Assembly: GCF_004349265.1 (NCBI RefSeq)
Contig: NZ_SMFL01000004.1
Span: 343,150-407,149, forward strand
DNA length: 64,000 bases
Reading direction: 5' to 3'
DNA from: Dyadobacter psychrotolerans
GTDB lineage: Bacteria; Bacteroidota; Bacteroidia; Cytophagales; Spirosomataceae
In this document: one piece after another, positions 9,366 to 17,817 of the stretch
How positions within the stretch are numbered: position 1 is the first letter of the stretch
Layout of the letters: each line of letters opens with the position of its first letter
Program-made: the position numbers and the translations under genes
The notes under the pieces: generated by a model
What the model saw: only the letters and a program-made list of their open reading frames with translations
What the model was told of the DNA's origin: nothing
Database searches by the model: none

Positions 9366-10133
9366 ATGAAGTTTTATAAAAAAACAGCCGTTAAGTTCGC
9401 AGCCTCAGCGTTCTCCCTGATCGTAATTTCTTCCTGTGCCAAACACTTTGACGTTAAACACAGCGAGTACAAACAGTACGCCATGGACAGCCAACTAAAC
9501 GCGGATTCGTCCATGCTGCGCTATTATGCGCCTTACAAGCAAAAAATGGAGGCGGAGATGAACCGTGTCATTGGATTTACAACCGCAGAAATTACCAAGT
9601 CTTCTGCACCGGAGAGTCTTTTAGGTGATTTTTACGCAGATGCAGTTCTGGCAGAAAGCCGGAAAATAGACCCCTCCATCCAGTTTGCTTTCCCAACAAC
9701 AAAAGGAGGCATACGGACTTCGGTCCCGAAAGGAGATATCACCATCACCCATGTTTTTGAACTGATGCCGTTTGAAAATGAGGTAGTCATTTTGAAGCTG
9801 TCAGGTCAGAACATGAAAATTCTGATCGATTATCTTGCTACAAGCAGCGGACAGCCTGTTTCCGGGCTTCGGATGAAAATCAAAAATAAAGAACCCTACG
9901 ATGTGACCATTGATGGAAAACCGTTTGATGTCAGTCAGACCTATACCATGGTGACCTCAGACTACATCGCTAACAACGGCGATGAGCAGAAAAGTCTGGC
10001 AAATCCGTTAGAGAGAAAGAATGCAGGAAAAAAGATTCGGGATGTTCTCATCGATTACATCAGTGAACAGACTAAAAATGGTAGAAAAATAACACCTCAG
10101 TTAGATGGAAGAATTGTTGTCACAAATGACTAA
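9366..10133 (+). CDS. Lipoprotein consisting of a 5'-nucleotidase C-terminal domain
   Basis: The product is the substrate-specificity half of a periplasmic 5'-nucleotidase (Pfam 5_nucleotid_C type) encoded alone. A lipobox gives acylated Cys24 (VISSCAKH). Family features are ESLLGDFYADAVL, a GGIRTSVPKGDIT segment, and ELMPFENEVVILKLSGQNMK. In UshA-like enzymes this domain supplies the nucleobase-binding site while the metal site is in the N-terminal domain. That catalytic domain is encoded by the next gene, which overlaps this one by 8 nt. The two products probably act together in the periplasm to remove phosphate from nucleotides; substrate is inferred from family only. Confidence 0.88.
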   Translation: MKFYKKTAVKFAASAFSLIVISSCAKHFDVKHSEYKQYAMDSQLNADSSMLRYYAPYKQKMEAEMNRVIGFTTAEITKSSAPESLLGDFYADAVLAESRKIDPSIQFAFPTTKGGIRTSVPKGDITITHVFELMPFENEVVILKLSGQNMKILIDYLATSSGQPVSGLRMKIKNKEPYDVTIDGKPFDVSQTYTMVTSDYIANNGDEQKSLANPLERKNAGKKIRDVLIDYISEQTKNGRKITPQLDGRIVVTND

Positions 10134-11058
10134 TCGCAGAGATTTTCTAAAAAAGGGTGGGGCGGCAGCCGGATTAATCGCACTTTCAGGGTTACCGTTT
10201 TCTGCTTTTGCAAATGAAGAGATAGTTCAGCTGACGATCCTTCATACCAACGACGTGCACAGCCGGATTGACCCTTTTCCAATGGACGGTTCGCGTAATC
10301 AGGGCATGGGCGGCGTAGCAAGAAGAGCTGCTTTGGTAAGTCAGATCAGAAAAGAGCAGAAAAATGTGCTTTTGCTTGATGCAGGCGATGTTTTCATGGG
10401 GACGCCCTATTTCAATATGTTTGGTGGAGAATTGGAATTTAAGCTCATGAGCGATATGGGTTATGATGCTTCAACGATCGGAAATCATGATCTGGACAAC
10501 GGAATTGAGGGATTTGTAAAACAGCTTCCGCATGCGAAATTTCCATTTCTTGTGAGTAATTACGAGATGTCCAATACGGATCTGAAAGGCAAAACCCAAC
10601 CGTATAAAATTTTTAAAAAGCAGGGAATCAAAATCGGCGTTTTTGGATTGGGAATCGAATTGGCAGGCCTTGTTGATAAAAAAAACTATGGAGACCTGGT
10701 TTATCAGGATCCGATTGCCAAAGCCAACGAGATGGCTGCCATGCTGAAAAATGAAAAGAAATGTGATCTGATCGTTTGCCTCTCACACCTTGGCTACAAG
10801 TACAAGGAAGAGAAAGTTTCTGATCTGGTTTTGGCTAAATCTACACGAAACATCGATCTGATCATCGGAGGCCACACGCACACGTTTTTGAAACTGCCGG
10901 AAGATGTAGTGAACCTGGGCGGCACCATCACCACCATAAATCAGGTTGGCTTTGCAGGTATAAATCTTGGAAGGCTGGATTACTTTTTTGACCGAAGCTC
11001 GGGTAAGAAGAAAATGGTGGCAGCTGTATGCCCTGTTGATGGCAGGTGTATTGTGTGA
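10126..11058 (+). CDS. Tat-exported metallophosphoesterase (5'-nucleotidase catalytic domain)
   Basis: This is the catalytic half of the split 5'-nucleotidase. I chose the ATG at 10126, which overlaps the upstream stop (ATGACTAA) and puts the twin-arginine signal NRRDFLKKGG at the very N-terminus; an ATG at 10105 is also open. Metal-binding motifs are TNDVHSR (D43, H45), DAGDVFMGTP, GNHDLDNG, SHLGYK and GGHTHTFL, all expected for a dimetal calcineurin-like phosphatase. The protein ends at about 310 aa, where full-length enzymes would continue into the C-terminal domain. That domain is the preceding lipoprotein. Export as a folded, metal-loaded protein is implied by the Tat signal. Confidence 0.92.
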   Translation: MTNRRDFLKKGGAAAGLIALSGLPFSAFANEEIVQLTILHTNDVHSRIDPFPMDGSRNQGMGGVARRAALVSQIRKEQKNVLLLDAGDVFMGTPYFNMFGGELEFKLMSDMGYDASTIGNHDLDNGIEGFVKQLPHAKFPFLVSNYEMSNTDLKGKTQPYKIFKKQGIKIGVFGLGIELAGLVDKKNYGDLVYQDPIAKANEMAAMLKNEKKCDLIVCLSHLGYKYKEEKVSDLVLAKSTRNIDLIIGGHTHTFLKLPEDVVNLGGTITTINQVGFAGINLGRLDYFFDRSSGKKKMVAAVCPVDGRCIV

Positions 11059-11080
11059 TGTTACCATCAGAATAAATCAT

Positions 11081-11104
11081 TAAATTTGCATCATTGTTGC
11101 AAAT
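11081..11104 (+). promoter_or_regulatory. CobW promoter -7 box overlapped by a 21-bp palindrome (candidate metal-responsive operator)
   Basis: TAAATTTG (11081-11088) fits the Bacteroidota TAnnTTTG box. Overlapping it is a perfect palindrome, ATTTGCA-N7-TGCAAAT (11084-11104). A repressor bound here would cover the promoter and the transcription start. COG0523 GTPases in many bacteria are controlled by the zinc repressor Zur, so a Zur/Fur-family protein is a reasonable but unproven candidate. Confidence 0.5.
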
Positions 11105-11111
11105 GGTAAAT

Positions 11112-12107
11112 ATGGAAGCGGAACAAAAAATTAATGTATATCTGATCACCGGTTTTTTAGGAGCAGGAAAAACGACCGTATTGAACCACTTGCTTAAAAG
11201 TTTGGAAGGCGAGCGGAATGTGGTGATCGAAAATGAGTTTGGCAAAGTTTCGGTAGACGGAAGTCTGATCAGTAAGTCGTACAGTGATCTTTATGAGCTG
11301 AATAACGGATGTATATGTTGTTCGTTGGATGAGGAACTTTACGATGTGTTGTCTCTGCTTGCCCGAAGTAATGAAAGGGCGCATAATCTTTTTATTGAGA
11401 CAACCGGTGTGGCCGATGCGGGCAACGTCGCCGCTATTTTCAAGCGGGAAGATGTTTCCAAAGTCTTTAATCTCAGGCGAGTAATTTGTATCGCAGATGC
11501 CGAGACGGTGGAAGATTATCTGGGCGAGACCAATGAGACGATCCGCCAGGTCATCGCTTCGGATCTGATCGTGATTAATAAAATAGACTTAGTTACTCCG
11601 GAATATGCATTGAAGCTGAAAGACTTAATGTCTTCTGCCAATCCTTTTGCGGAAGTGATCTTCTCAAAGGACGGAACGATTCCTGAACAACTTTTATACG
11701 AAACGAGAAAAGAAAACCAATTACTGCTTAATGAAAATTTGGGTGCATTTTTAGGGGCCAACAAGCATAAGATCGTTACCGTTACCTACAGAACAGAAAA
11801 TGAGTTTTATAAAGACTATCTGCTGCATACGCTTAATGTGACACTGATGATCCATTATAGTCAGATTTATCGTATCAAAGGCTTTATAAAGCTCGAAAAA
11901 AGTAATGAAAAAATACTTTTGCAATCTACAGGAAAACGATTGACATTGGAAAGTCATGGTAACTGGGAAACTGATGATCCGGTTTCTGAGCTGGTTTTTA
12001 TCGGGATTGGTTTACAAACTCCTGCTATCCAGCGTATTCTGAGGCCAGCCATCAAAATTGTCAATGCCAAAACGAAAGCAGCGCGAAAGGCGGTCACCGG
12101 AAATTAG
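11112..12107 (+). CDS. CobW/COG0523-family GTP-binding metallochaperone
   Basis: This is a G3E-family P-loop GTPase, a group whose members deliver or manage metals such as zinc or cobalt. Visible motifs are the Walker A GAGKTT, the metal-binding CxCC in NNGCICCSL, IETTGVAD and the guanine-specificity NKID. A CobW C-terminal domain follows (about 215-310). I chose the Met at 11112; the Met at 11103 lies in the palindrome. The 21-bp palindrome over the promoter suggests metal-dependent repression. A small unknown gene starts 12 nt downstream and may be co-transcribed. The exact metal is unknown. Confidence 0.9.
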   Translation: MEAEQKINVYLITGFLGAGKTTVLNHLLKSLEGERNVVIENEFGKVSVDGSLISKSYSDLYELNNGCICCSLDEELYDVLSLLARSNERAHNLFIETTGVADAGNVAAIFKREDVSKVFNLRRVICIADAETVEDYLGETNETIRQVIASDLIVINKIDLVTPEYALKLKDLMSSANPFAEVIFSKDGTIPEQLLYETRKENQLLLNENLGAFLGANKHKIVTVTYRTENEFYKDYLLHTLNVTLMIHYSQIYRIKGFIKLEKSNEKILLQSTGKRLTLESHGNWETDDPVSELVFIGIGLQTPAIQRILRPAIKIVNAKTKAARKAVTGN

Positions 12108-12119
12108 TCAATTGTATTC

Positions 12120-12362
12120 ATGAGGTTAACCTGGACGTTTTATCCCAAATATGAGAAAGCAATCACCCTTTCTGTTTTGTATCTTCCACGGATCGACAAA
12201 ACAGGAGAATGGGGCTTTTTGCATGTGGAGTCAAACCAGGCCTGGGTGAGCTGGGATTGTTTTAAATGCTTTGAAAGGGGTGATGTCAAAATGAAGAAGG
12301 ATGCGTTTGCACGATTGAAAAAAGTATCATCCGCTGAAAACTTTAACGGGCAACTAACCTGA
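12120..12362 (+). CDS. Small hypothetical protein downstream of the CobW GTPase
   Basis: An 80-aa ORF begins 12 nt after the CobW stop in the same direction. The sequence is rich in aromatic residues (RLTWTFYPKYEK, WVSWDCFKCFERG) and contains a CFKC pair. No family is recognised. The close spacing suggests co-transcription with the CobW gene, and the two cysteines would fit a metal link, but this is inference. A similar-sized ORF exists on the opposite strand; this one is preferred for its context and more ordinary composition. Confidence 0.5.
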   Translation: MRLTWTFYPKYEKAITLSVLYLPRIDKTGEWGFLHVESNQAWVSWDCFKCFERGDVKMKKDAFARLKKVSSAENFNGQLT

Positions 12363-12402
12363 ATATGCAATCGATAAGTAAAGTATTATTTGCTACAAGC
12401 AT

Positions 12403-12434
12403 AAAAAGACCACTCTGCTAAGAATGGCCTTTTA
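12403..12434. terminator. Hairpin terminator between convergent genes
   Basis: AAAAGACCA pairs with TGGCCTTTT (one G-T pair) around a 12-nt loop. A-rich and T-rich flanks let it serve both the CobW-side unit and the dps gene. Confidence 0.7.
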
Positions 12435-12450
12435 GGACTAGTCAAGATAT

Positions 12451-12930
12451 TTATTTCTTTCCTGCGAACGAGCGAAGCATCCAGGTGTTTTTTTCTTTAA
12501 ACTGCATAAATCGGTTGACCATATCATTGGTTCCGTCGTCACTTGCGCTGTCTGAAACTTCCAGTATTTCGCGTTCCAGTTCAATCAATTTCGCCATGTC
12601 GTCCAGTATTGCATCAACCATAGCCAGATCCTGCATGCCAATTGTATTGATTTCCTGAATTTTTGATTCGCTGATGTAATCCGCGAAACGGCTGTGCGGT
12701 GGTTTGCCAAGTGTCAGAACGCGTTCCGCAATTTCATCTATGGTCAACTGGGCATTGGTATAGAGCTCTTCAAATTTGACATGCAGAGTGAAGAAGTTTT
12801 GCCCTTTTATGTTCCAGTGGCAACCCCTGAGTTTTTGGTAGTGAATATGATAGTTGGCTAGGTAATCATTAAGAAGGTCAACAACCGGTTTTACTTCTTT
12901 TTCAGTTAAGCTAATTGCTTCAGCGTTCAT
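12451..12930 (-). CDS. dps: Dps-family ferritin-like DNA-protection protein
   Basis: This protein stores iron and detoxifies peroxide while binding the nucleoid in stress, forming a dodecamer in known members. The 159-aa length is typical. The ferroxidase-site residues occur in HIHYQKLRGCHWNIKGQNFFTLHVKFEELY (in two parts: the HWN helix and the FEELY helix) and in DEIAERVLTLG. It has no signal peptide, as expected for a cytoplasmic protein. The gene is monocistronic. A 205-bp divergent region separates it from an HxlR regulator; a weak -7 box (TACGATTG, minus strand, 12977-12984) is present. An OxyR or PerR site was not recognised. Confidence 0.93.
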   Translation of the reverse strand: MNAEAISLTEKEVKPVVDLLNDYLANYHIHYQKLRGCHWNIKGQNFFTLHVKFEELYTNAQLTIDEIAERVLTLGKPPHSRFADYISESKIQEINTIGMQDLAMVDAILDDMAKLIELEREILEVSDSASDDGTNDMVNRFMQFKEKNTWMLRSFAGKK

Positions 12931-13134
12931 ATTGGTAACGATTTAATAGGTATATTTTCTTTCCAGAAATCATAAACAATCGTACCAGTAAACGCAGGTT
13001 TTAGCCGATATACGTAAACTTATAATGATTCTCAATTAAACGCTTTTTCCTGAAATCCCGGCTAAAAAATTTCGTGTAGTTTTCTCGAAAGAATCTGTAT
13101 TTTAGATTTTATTATCAAAAGGTATCAGACTTTA

Positions 13135-13560
13135 ATGACGAAAGCTAGCAAAGAAATTACGCATCGCTCCGACTGCCCGGTAAGCTTCACTCTGGATTTT
13201 CTGGGTGATAAATGGTCACTGCTGATCCTTCGGGATATGATCTTCTACGGAAAGTCGTCTTACGGAGAGTTTCTTGCATCCGATGAAAAGATCGCTACAA
13301 ATATTTTGGCCGACAGGCTAGCTTCCCTATCCGCCAATGGTTTTATTACGAAAGGTGAGTCCGCTCAAACAAAATCAAAGTTTGTTTACGCACTTACCGA
13401 GAAAGGAATCAGTTTGCTTCCGGTTTTAGTTGAGATGAATATTTGGGGAACGGGCAATAACCCGGAAGCGACGAGTACCGATTTGGCCAAAGTTTTGAAA
13501 AAGGATAAGGAAAAAGCCATTAAAGAACTTACCAAAATGCTCAGGAAACGTATCGCATAA
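13135..13560 (+). CDS. HxlR-family winged-helix transcriptional regulator
   Basis: The 141-aa product carries the HxlR/DUF24 signature: a cysteine near the N-terminus (SDCPVSFTLDFLGDKWSLLILRDM) followed by the recognition helix region (DEKIATNILADRLASL) and the wing (TKSKFVYALTEKG). Members sense redox or aldehyde stress, often through that cysteine, and usually control a neighbouring oxidoreductase. Its neighbours are divergent dps and convergent NADH dehydrogenase. Target assignment is open. The C-terminal tail is lysine-rich. Confidence 0.9.
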   Translation: MTKASKEITHRSDCPVSFTLDFLGDKWSLLILRDMIFYGKSSYGEFLASDEKIATNILADRLASLSANGFITKGESAQTKSKFVYALTEKGISLLPVLVEMNIWGTGNNPEATSTDLAKVLKKDKEKAIKELTKMLRKRIA

Positions 13561-13597
13561 CTGCATTTTCCTAATCCTTTGTATTAAATGATCACAT

Positions 13598-14869
13598 CTA
13601 ATCTTCTTTATAAGATCTCAATGTAGGTTTGATAATCATCCTTAACGACTGGTCTTTTGTAAAATAGGCGATCATCCAGTTGTAAAGTGTCCTGGCGCGG
13701 TTTCGGTATGTAATCAGGGAAATCAGGTGAATGAACAGCCATGCAAACCAGGCGATGACTCCGTTGAAGTGAACTTTCGGTTTTGGCAGATCTGCCACGG
13801 CTTCCATCCTTCCAATTATTGCCATCGAGCCTTTGTCTTTGTATTTAAATGGCTGCAAAGGTTTATTTGCCACCATTAATTTAAAGTTTCTTGCAAGATG
13901 TCTTCCCTGCTGAATAGCTACCTGTGCAACCTGCGGATGCCCAAATTCCCAATCTGTGTCGGTTAATTGCAGCGCAGTATCGCCGATCGCATAGACGTTA
14001 GCTGTGCTATGCACCTTATTAAATTCATCGGTCACCATTCTTCCGCCACGGCCATAGCTTTCTGCGGGCAGGCCTTCAAAGACTTTAGCTGTTACCCCGG
14101 CTGCCCAGATCAGGGTTTTAGCAGGGATCGTCTGACCACTGGCCAGATAAACTGTATCGTTTACAAAGTCTTTAACACGACTTTTAAGCATAATATTCAC
14201 ACCCAGTTTTTTGAGCTCCTTATAGGTTTCCTGCTGGGATTTGGCACTCATCGGGGAAAGCAAAGCGTCGCCTCCGTCAATAAGGTAAATTTCACTTCCT
14301 TTGCCAACCAGCTCCGGGTACTCCTTGCGCATAATACCGTTTCGCATTTCTGCAAACATGCCAGACAGCTCCACGCCGGTGGGCCCGCCGCCTGCAATGA
14401 CGATCGTTAAACGTTTTTTGATGTCTTCCGGGTCTGTTGAGATTGTTGCCTGTTCCATCTGCTGAAGAAGCTTATTTCGCATTTCAATCGCATCGTCGAG
14501 GGTTTTCATGGCTATGGCATTTTGCTTTACGTTTTCCATGCCAAAGAAATTCGTTTTTGCGCCCGTTGCAAACACGAGGTAATCATATTCAACTTCTCCG
14601 TTGTGCAGGATTATCTTATTGGCTTCGGGGATAACCTTTTGCAAATAGCCCAGACGGAAATGCACATTTTCTTTGCTGGAAAACAACTTACGAAAGGGAT
14701 AGCTGATGCTCGATGGTTCCAAAAATCCGGTTGCCACCTGGTATATGAGCGGTGGAAAGAAATTGTAATTATTTTTGTCGACGAGTGTGATCTCGAAATC
14801 TTTATTATCTCCAAGGGCCAGCGCAAGATTTACTCCTGCAAAACCGCCACCAATTATAACTATATGCAT
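13598..14869 (-). CDS. ndh: Type II NADH dehydrogenase (NAD(P)/FAD-dependent oxidoreductase)
   Basis: This is a non-proton-pumping NADH:quinone oxidoreductase. The FAD Rossmann motif is GGGFAGVNLA at residues 7-16 and the NADH motif is GGGPTGVELSG. Other family segments are FATGAKTNFFG, IWAAGV and YAIGDTA. The C-terminal amphipathic and hydrophobic stretch (VIAWFAWLFIHLISLITY) should anchor the protein to the inner membrane. The 423-aa length is normal for NDH-2. It would feed electrons from NADH into the quinone pool. The gene appears monocistronic and faces the HxlR gene tail to tail with 37 bp between. Confidence 0.92.
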   Translation of the reverse strand: MHIVIIGGGFAGVNLALALGDNKDFEITLVDKNNYNFFPPLIYQVATGFLEPSSISYPFRKLFSSKENVHFRLGYLQKVIPEANKIILHNGEVEYDYLVFATGAKTNFFGMENVKQNAIAMKTLDDAIEMRNKLLQQMEQATISTDPEDIKKRLTIVIAGGGPTGVELSGMFAEMRNGIMRKEYPELVGKGSEIYLIDGGDALLSPMSAKSQQETYKELKKLGVNIMLKSRVKDFVNDTVYLASGQTIPAKTLIWAAGVTAKVFEGLPAESYGRGGRMVTDEFNKVHSTANVYAIGDTALQLTDTDWEFGHPQVAQVAIQQGRHLARNFKLMVANKPLQPFKYKDKGSMAIIGRMEAVADLPKPKVHFNGVIAWFAWLFIHLISLITYRNRARTLYNWMIAYFTKDQSLRMIIKPTLRSYKED

Positions 14870-15112
14870 CCGCTTTAATTTGTTGTGATAATCCTGTCGT
14901 TCGTGACGAAAATCATTCGAAAGGAATAAGTCCGAAAATACTTTAAATTGATGGAAACGATTCCATTACCATCATAATTTTCCTAAAAGAATTTAGAAGA
15001 CTAAAATTATTCCAACCTCTCAGATAACCTTTATGCAACCTTTTCACATTTTCGGCCGTCTTGGAGTTGTTGTATTAACTTTAAATACAATAGCCATGAT
15101 AAACCATTTTAA

Positions 15113-16774
15113 ATGAAACGAATCAATTTTTGCCACTGTTTTTTACTTCTTATAATTTTACTGGCCGGTTCAGAACTTCGCGCTCAGTCAGACTCACTTA
15201 CACAGAAGATCGATGCTATTTTTCAGACTTTTAACACGAAGACCAGTCCTGGCTGTGCAGTTTCTGTCGTGCAAAACGATTCTGTTATCTATAGCAACGG
15301 TTTTGGCATGGCCAATCTGGAATATGACATTCCGATTACACCAGTTAGTGTATTTGATATTGCTTCGGTCTCCAAGCAGTTTGCAGGATTTGCTATATCA
15401 ACGTTGATTCAGGAAGGTAAAATTTCTCCCGACGATGATATTCGCAAATATCTGCCCGAGAGTCCCTCTTTTGGCAAGACAATTACTATAAGGCACTTGG
15501 TTCATCACACAAGTGGCCTACGCGACTGGCCGGAAGCCTTGGCCATTGCCGGATGGCGCTGGGACGAGGTATTTTCTTTTGATGATATTATGCGGATGGT
15601 AAAAAACCAGAAAGAACTTGATTTTGAACCGGGTAGTAAATATTCTTACTCTAATACCGGTTATAATTTACTTGCTGCTATCGTTGAAAAGGTTAGTGGG
15701 CAATCTTTCAGGGTTTGGACTGACGAAAGGATATTTAAACCACTTGGAATGAATTCGTCTCAATTTCAGGATGATTATACAAGAATCATTAAAAATCTTG
15801 CCTATTCCTATGAACCTACAGATCATGGCTTTGTTAAAACTCCCGGTGCACTTACCGCCTATGGTTCCAGTTCCTTATTTACAACAGTGGATGACTTGGG
15901 TAAATGGGTTATTAATTTTGATAAACAAGTAGATTTAAAAAATCCGGTTTACCTCAACATGCTGACAACTGGTAAGCTGAATAATGGCAATAACGTTCCT
16001 TATGGATACGGTCTTGGAACGGATGTAGATCGCGGAATTAAAACGGTTTCCCACACGGGCAGTTGGGCGGGCTACAGGACAATTATTGAAAACTATCCTG
16101 ATGAATCTTTGTCGATCATTATTTTAAGCAATGCCGCAGATTTTAATCCGAATCTGTACGTTTCGAAAGTTGCGGACTTATTTTTAAGTAAAAAATGGCA
16201 AACAGCGCCAGCCGTTACCAATAAAATAAAAGAGTTACCATCAATTGTACTGGATTCTGTTTTAGCCAAACAGTATGCGGGAACATACCTTCTCAGGCCC
16301 GGAAAGCTTGTTGATATAACCTACGAAGATGGAAAATTAATGACGCAGGCAACCGGCGAGCCAAAATTCCCAACTGAGGCTAAATCGGACTCAACGATCT
16401 GGATTGAGGCTTACGGCGCGCCGATGACTTTTGTTAAAGGTCAAACCGGTAAAGCGGTGATGTTCAAATACAGAGGTATTAATGCAAAAAGAGTTAAGCC
16501 ATGGGTTCCAGATCCCAAGCTTTTCGGCCAATATACCGGAACATTTTACAGCGAAGAACTGGCAGTAGAATACAAAATTTATGTTAAAGATAACAAGCTC
16601 GAAATGAGCAACCGAAGAACAGGTGAAGGTTTTATTCTGCCTGATTCATCTGCACCGGACCTCTTTAATGGAGGTGCAGGAAGTATTCAGTTCATCAGAA
16701 ATAGTCAGAAGAAAATTTCGGGCTTTAAACTTTCGGGAAGCCGTATTAAGAATATCACTTTCACCAGGCGCTAG
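15113..16774 (+). CDS. Exported beta-lactamase-fold serine hydrolase (class C/penicillin-binding-protein-like)
   Basis: A signal peptide (LLLIILLAGSELRAQ) precedes a beta-lactamase/transpeptidase fold. Active-site motifs are SVSK (nucleophile S85, K88), YSNTGYN (Y-x-N type) and SHTGSWAG (H-T-G type). After about residue 370 a C-terminal beta-barrel region resembles the lipocalin-like tails of Bacteroidota serine hydrolases (KQYAGTYLLRPG, FGQYTGTFYSEEL). The substrate could be a D-amino-acid peptide or ester; actual beta-lactamase action cannot be judged from sequence. It is a single-gene unit followed by a large AT-rich inverted repeat. Confidence 0.9.
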   Translation: MKRINFCHCFLLLIILLAGSELRAQSDSLTQKIDAIFQTFNTKTSPGCAVSVVQNDSVIYSNGFGMANLEYDIPITPVSVFDIASVSKQFAGFAISTLIQEGKISPDDDIRKYLPESPSFGKTITIRHLVHHTSGLRDWPEALAIAGWRWDEVFSFDDIMRMVKNQKELDFEPGSKYSYSNTGYNLLAAIVEKVSGQSFRVWTDERIFKPLGMNSSQFQDDYTRIIKNLAYSYEPTDHGFVKTPGALTAYGSSSLFTTVDDLGKWVINFDKQVDLKNPVYLNMLTTGKLNNGNNVPYGYGLGTDVDRGIKTVSHTGSWAGYRTIIENYPDESLSIIILSNAADFNPNLYVSKVADLFLSKKWQTAPAVTNKIKELPSIVLDSVLAKQYAGTYLLRPGKLVDITYEDGKLMTQATGEPKFPTEAKSDSTIWIEAYGAPMTFVKGQTGKAVMFKYRGINAKRVKPWVPDPKLFGQYTGTFYSEELAVEYKIYVKDNKLEMSNRRTGEGFILPDSSAPDLFNGGAGSIQFIRNSQKKISGFKLSGSRIKNITFTRR

Positions 16775-16796
16775 GCATTTTTGCCGAGGCGAACCG

Positions 16797-16853
16797 GAAT
16801 AATTATTGTAACCAGATGTGTTAGGCAAAACGGTTTGGTTATAATAATTATTC
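16797..16853. repeat. Large AT-rich imperfect inverted repeat
   Basis: Two 17-nt arms (16797-16813 and 16837-16853) are complementary at 16 of 17 positions, around a 23-nt spacer. The arms begin GAATAATTATT and end AATAATTATTC. It sits between the serine hydrolase stop and the KTSC start. It lacks the GC-rich stem and T-tract of an intrinsic terminator. Confidence 0.6.
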
Positions 16854-16864
16854 TAATTCAGAAA

Positions 16865-17068
16865 ATGCCATCATCGGTTGTTTCAAAATTTCATTATAAT
16901 GCTGATACAGAGATTTTAAGAGTAATCTATGTTTCCGGAATGGTTTATGATTATCTGAATGTGCCTGAGGAAAAGTACCTGGCGATGAAAGCCGCATTTT
17001 CCAAAGGAACCTTTTTAAATCAGCAAATCAAAGGCAACTATGAATTCCGGAAAGTTGAATTGCTCTAA
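16865..17068 (+). CDS. KTSC domain protein
   Basis: This 67-aa protein has the KTSC domain pattern: a first beta hairpin with SKFHYNADTEILRVIYVSG, then YDYLNVPEEKYLAMKAAFSKGTFLNQQIKGNYEFRKV. The start at MPSSVV is chosen because upstream in-frame codons run through the AT-rich inverted repeat and encode an unlikely Ile-rich stretch. KTSC proteins are small and often fused to or near nucleic-acid-related enzymes, but no function is established. Its last 4 nt overlap the end of the convergent thioredoxin-like gene. Confidence 0.8.
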   Translation: MPSSVVSKFHYNADTEILRVIYVSGMVYDYLNVPEEKYLAMKAAFSKGTFLNQQIKGNYEFRKVELL

Positions 17069-17550
17069 TACTTTTTCAAAGTTTTGAAAATCTCAGCATG
17101 CGGTTGTTCGCCCTCGTAGGTTTTTACAAGATTTCCCTGTTTATCATATATGGCGATATATGGGAAAGATCTGATGCCGTAATATTTCTGAACAGTGTAA
17201 GATAGACCTTCCGTTCCAATTTTTATGTTAGGATACTGTGCGATCTTATATTTTTTAGCAAATGGCTGCAGCATATCCATCGCCTGAAAAGTGACCATGA
17301 TTACCTGCTTGTTGGTGATTGCGCTATAATTCTTGATCATATCCTGCGTAAAAGCCTGGCAATGATCACAGTCTGGGGAAAAATAAATAAGGACAACGGG
17401 ACCCGGCGAAAGTTGCGCAGAGGTATACTGCTGACCATTGGTGAGTTTGATATTAAACGGTGCTATCTTTTTGAGATTTGCTGTAGTCTGAGAAAAAGCA
17501 GGTACTGCCAAGAATAAAACGAAAAACAGATTAATGATTCTTTTGTTCAT
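17065..17550 (-). CDS. Periplasmic thioredoxin-like (TlpA/peroxiredoxin-fold) protein
   Basis: A signal peptide (IINLFFVLFLAVPAFSQ) directs this 161-aa thioredoxin-fold protein to the periplasm. The active site is PDCDHCQAF (CxxC), and the cis-proline is in IRSFPYIAIYDK. Such proteins pass electrons or reduce disulfides of secreted or cytochrome proteins. There is no neighbouring cytochrome maturation gene, so the client is unknown. It overlaps the convergent KTSC gene by 4 nt at the 3' ends. Confidence 0.88.
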   Translation of the reverse strand: MNKRIINLFFVLFLAVPAFSQTTANLKKIAPFNIKLTNGQQYTSAQLSPGPVVLIYFSPDCDHCQAFTQDMIKNYSAITNKQVIMVTFQAMDMLQPFAKKYKIAQYPNIKIGTEGLSYTVQKYYGIRSFPYIAIYDKQGNLVKTYEGEQPHAEIFKTLKKY

Positions 17551-17609
17551 TGTGGAGCTGATTGTTGGTACAAAATAGAGAAACGAACCTGGTAAGATAA
17601 TTATGCGCC

Positions 17610-17798
17610 TCAGGCAGGCGAACAGCCATTTTCACTAAAAAATTTTATCATACCTGTTTCAATATTTTTGCACTTCACCTTGCCGGTAACCTTGGTCGTT
17701 GCTCCCTTTTTTATGGTTTCATGTTCAAGGATAATCCAGGTGCCGGGATTGTTCTTTACCAGAACTTTTACTCCGTCGTTATATTTTTGTACAGCCAT
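17610..17798 (-). CDS. Small conserved-looking protein, possibly SH3-like
   Basis: This 62-aa ORF is not assigned to a family. Its sequence (YNDGVKVLVKNNPGTWIILEH, TKVTGKVKCKNIETGMIKFF) looks like a short beta-barrel with alternating hydrophobic residues. Two cysteines are present. Support that it is real comes from a perfect TAnnTTTG promoter box 20 nt before the ATG. It has no signal peptide. Confidence 0.55.
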   Translation of the reverse strand: MAVQKYNDGVKVLVKNNPGTWIILEHETIKKGATTKVTGKVKCKNIETGMIKFFSENGCSPA

Positions 17799-17817
17799 GC
17801 TAATATTTGTTTCCGGG

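Noticed and set aside
10105..10128. Upstream ATG at 10105 for the Tat metallophosphoesterase
   Set aside because: It would put 7 extra residues before the twin-arginine signal, and the ATG at 10126 gives normal translational coupling with the upstream stop.
12140..12370. Minus-strand 76-aa ORF opposite the gene after CobW
   Set aside because: The plus-strand ORF is 12 nt downstream of CobW in the same direction and has a more ordinary protein composition.
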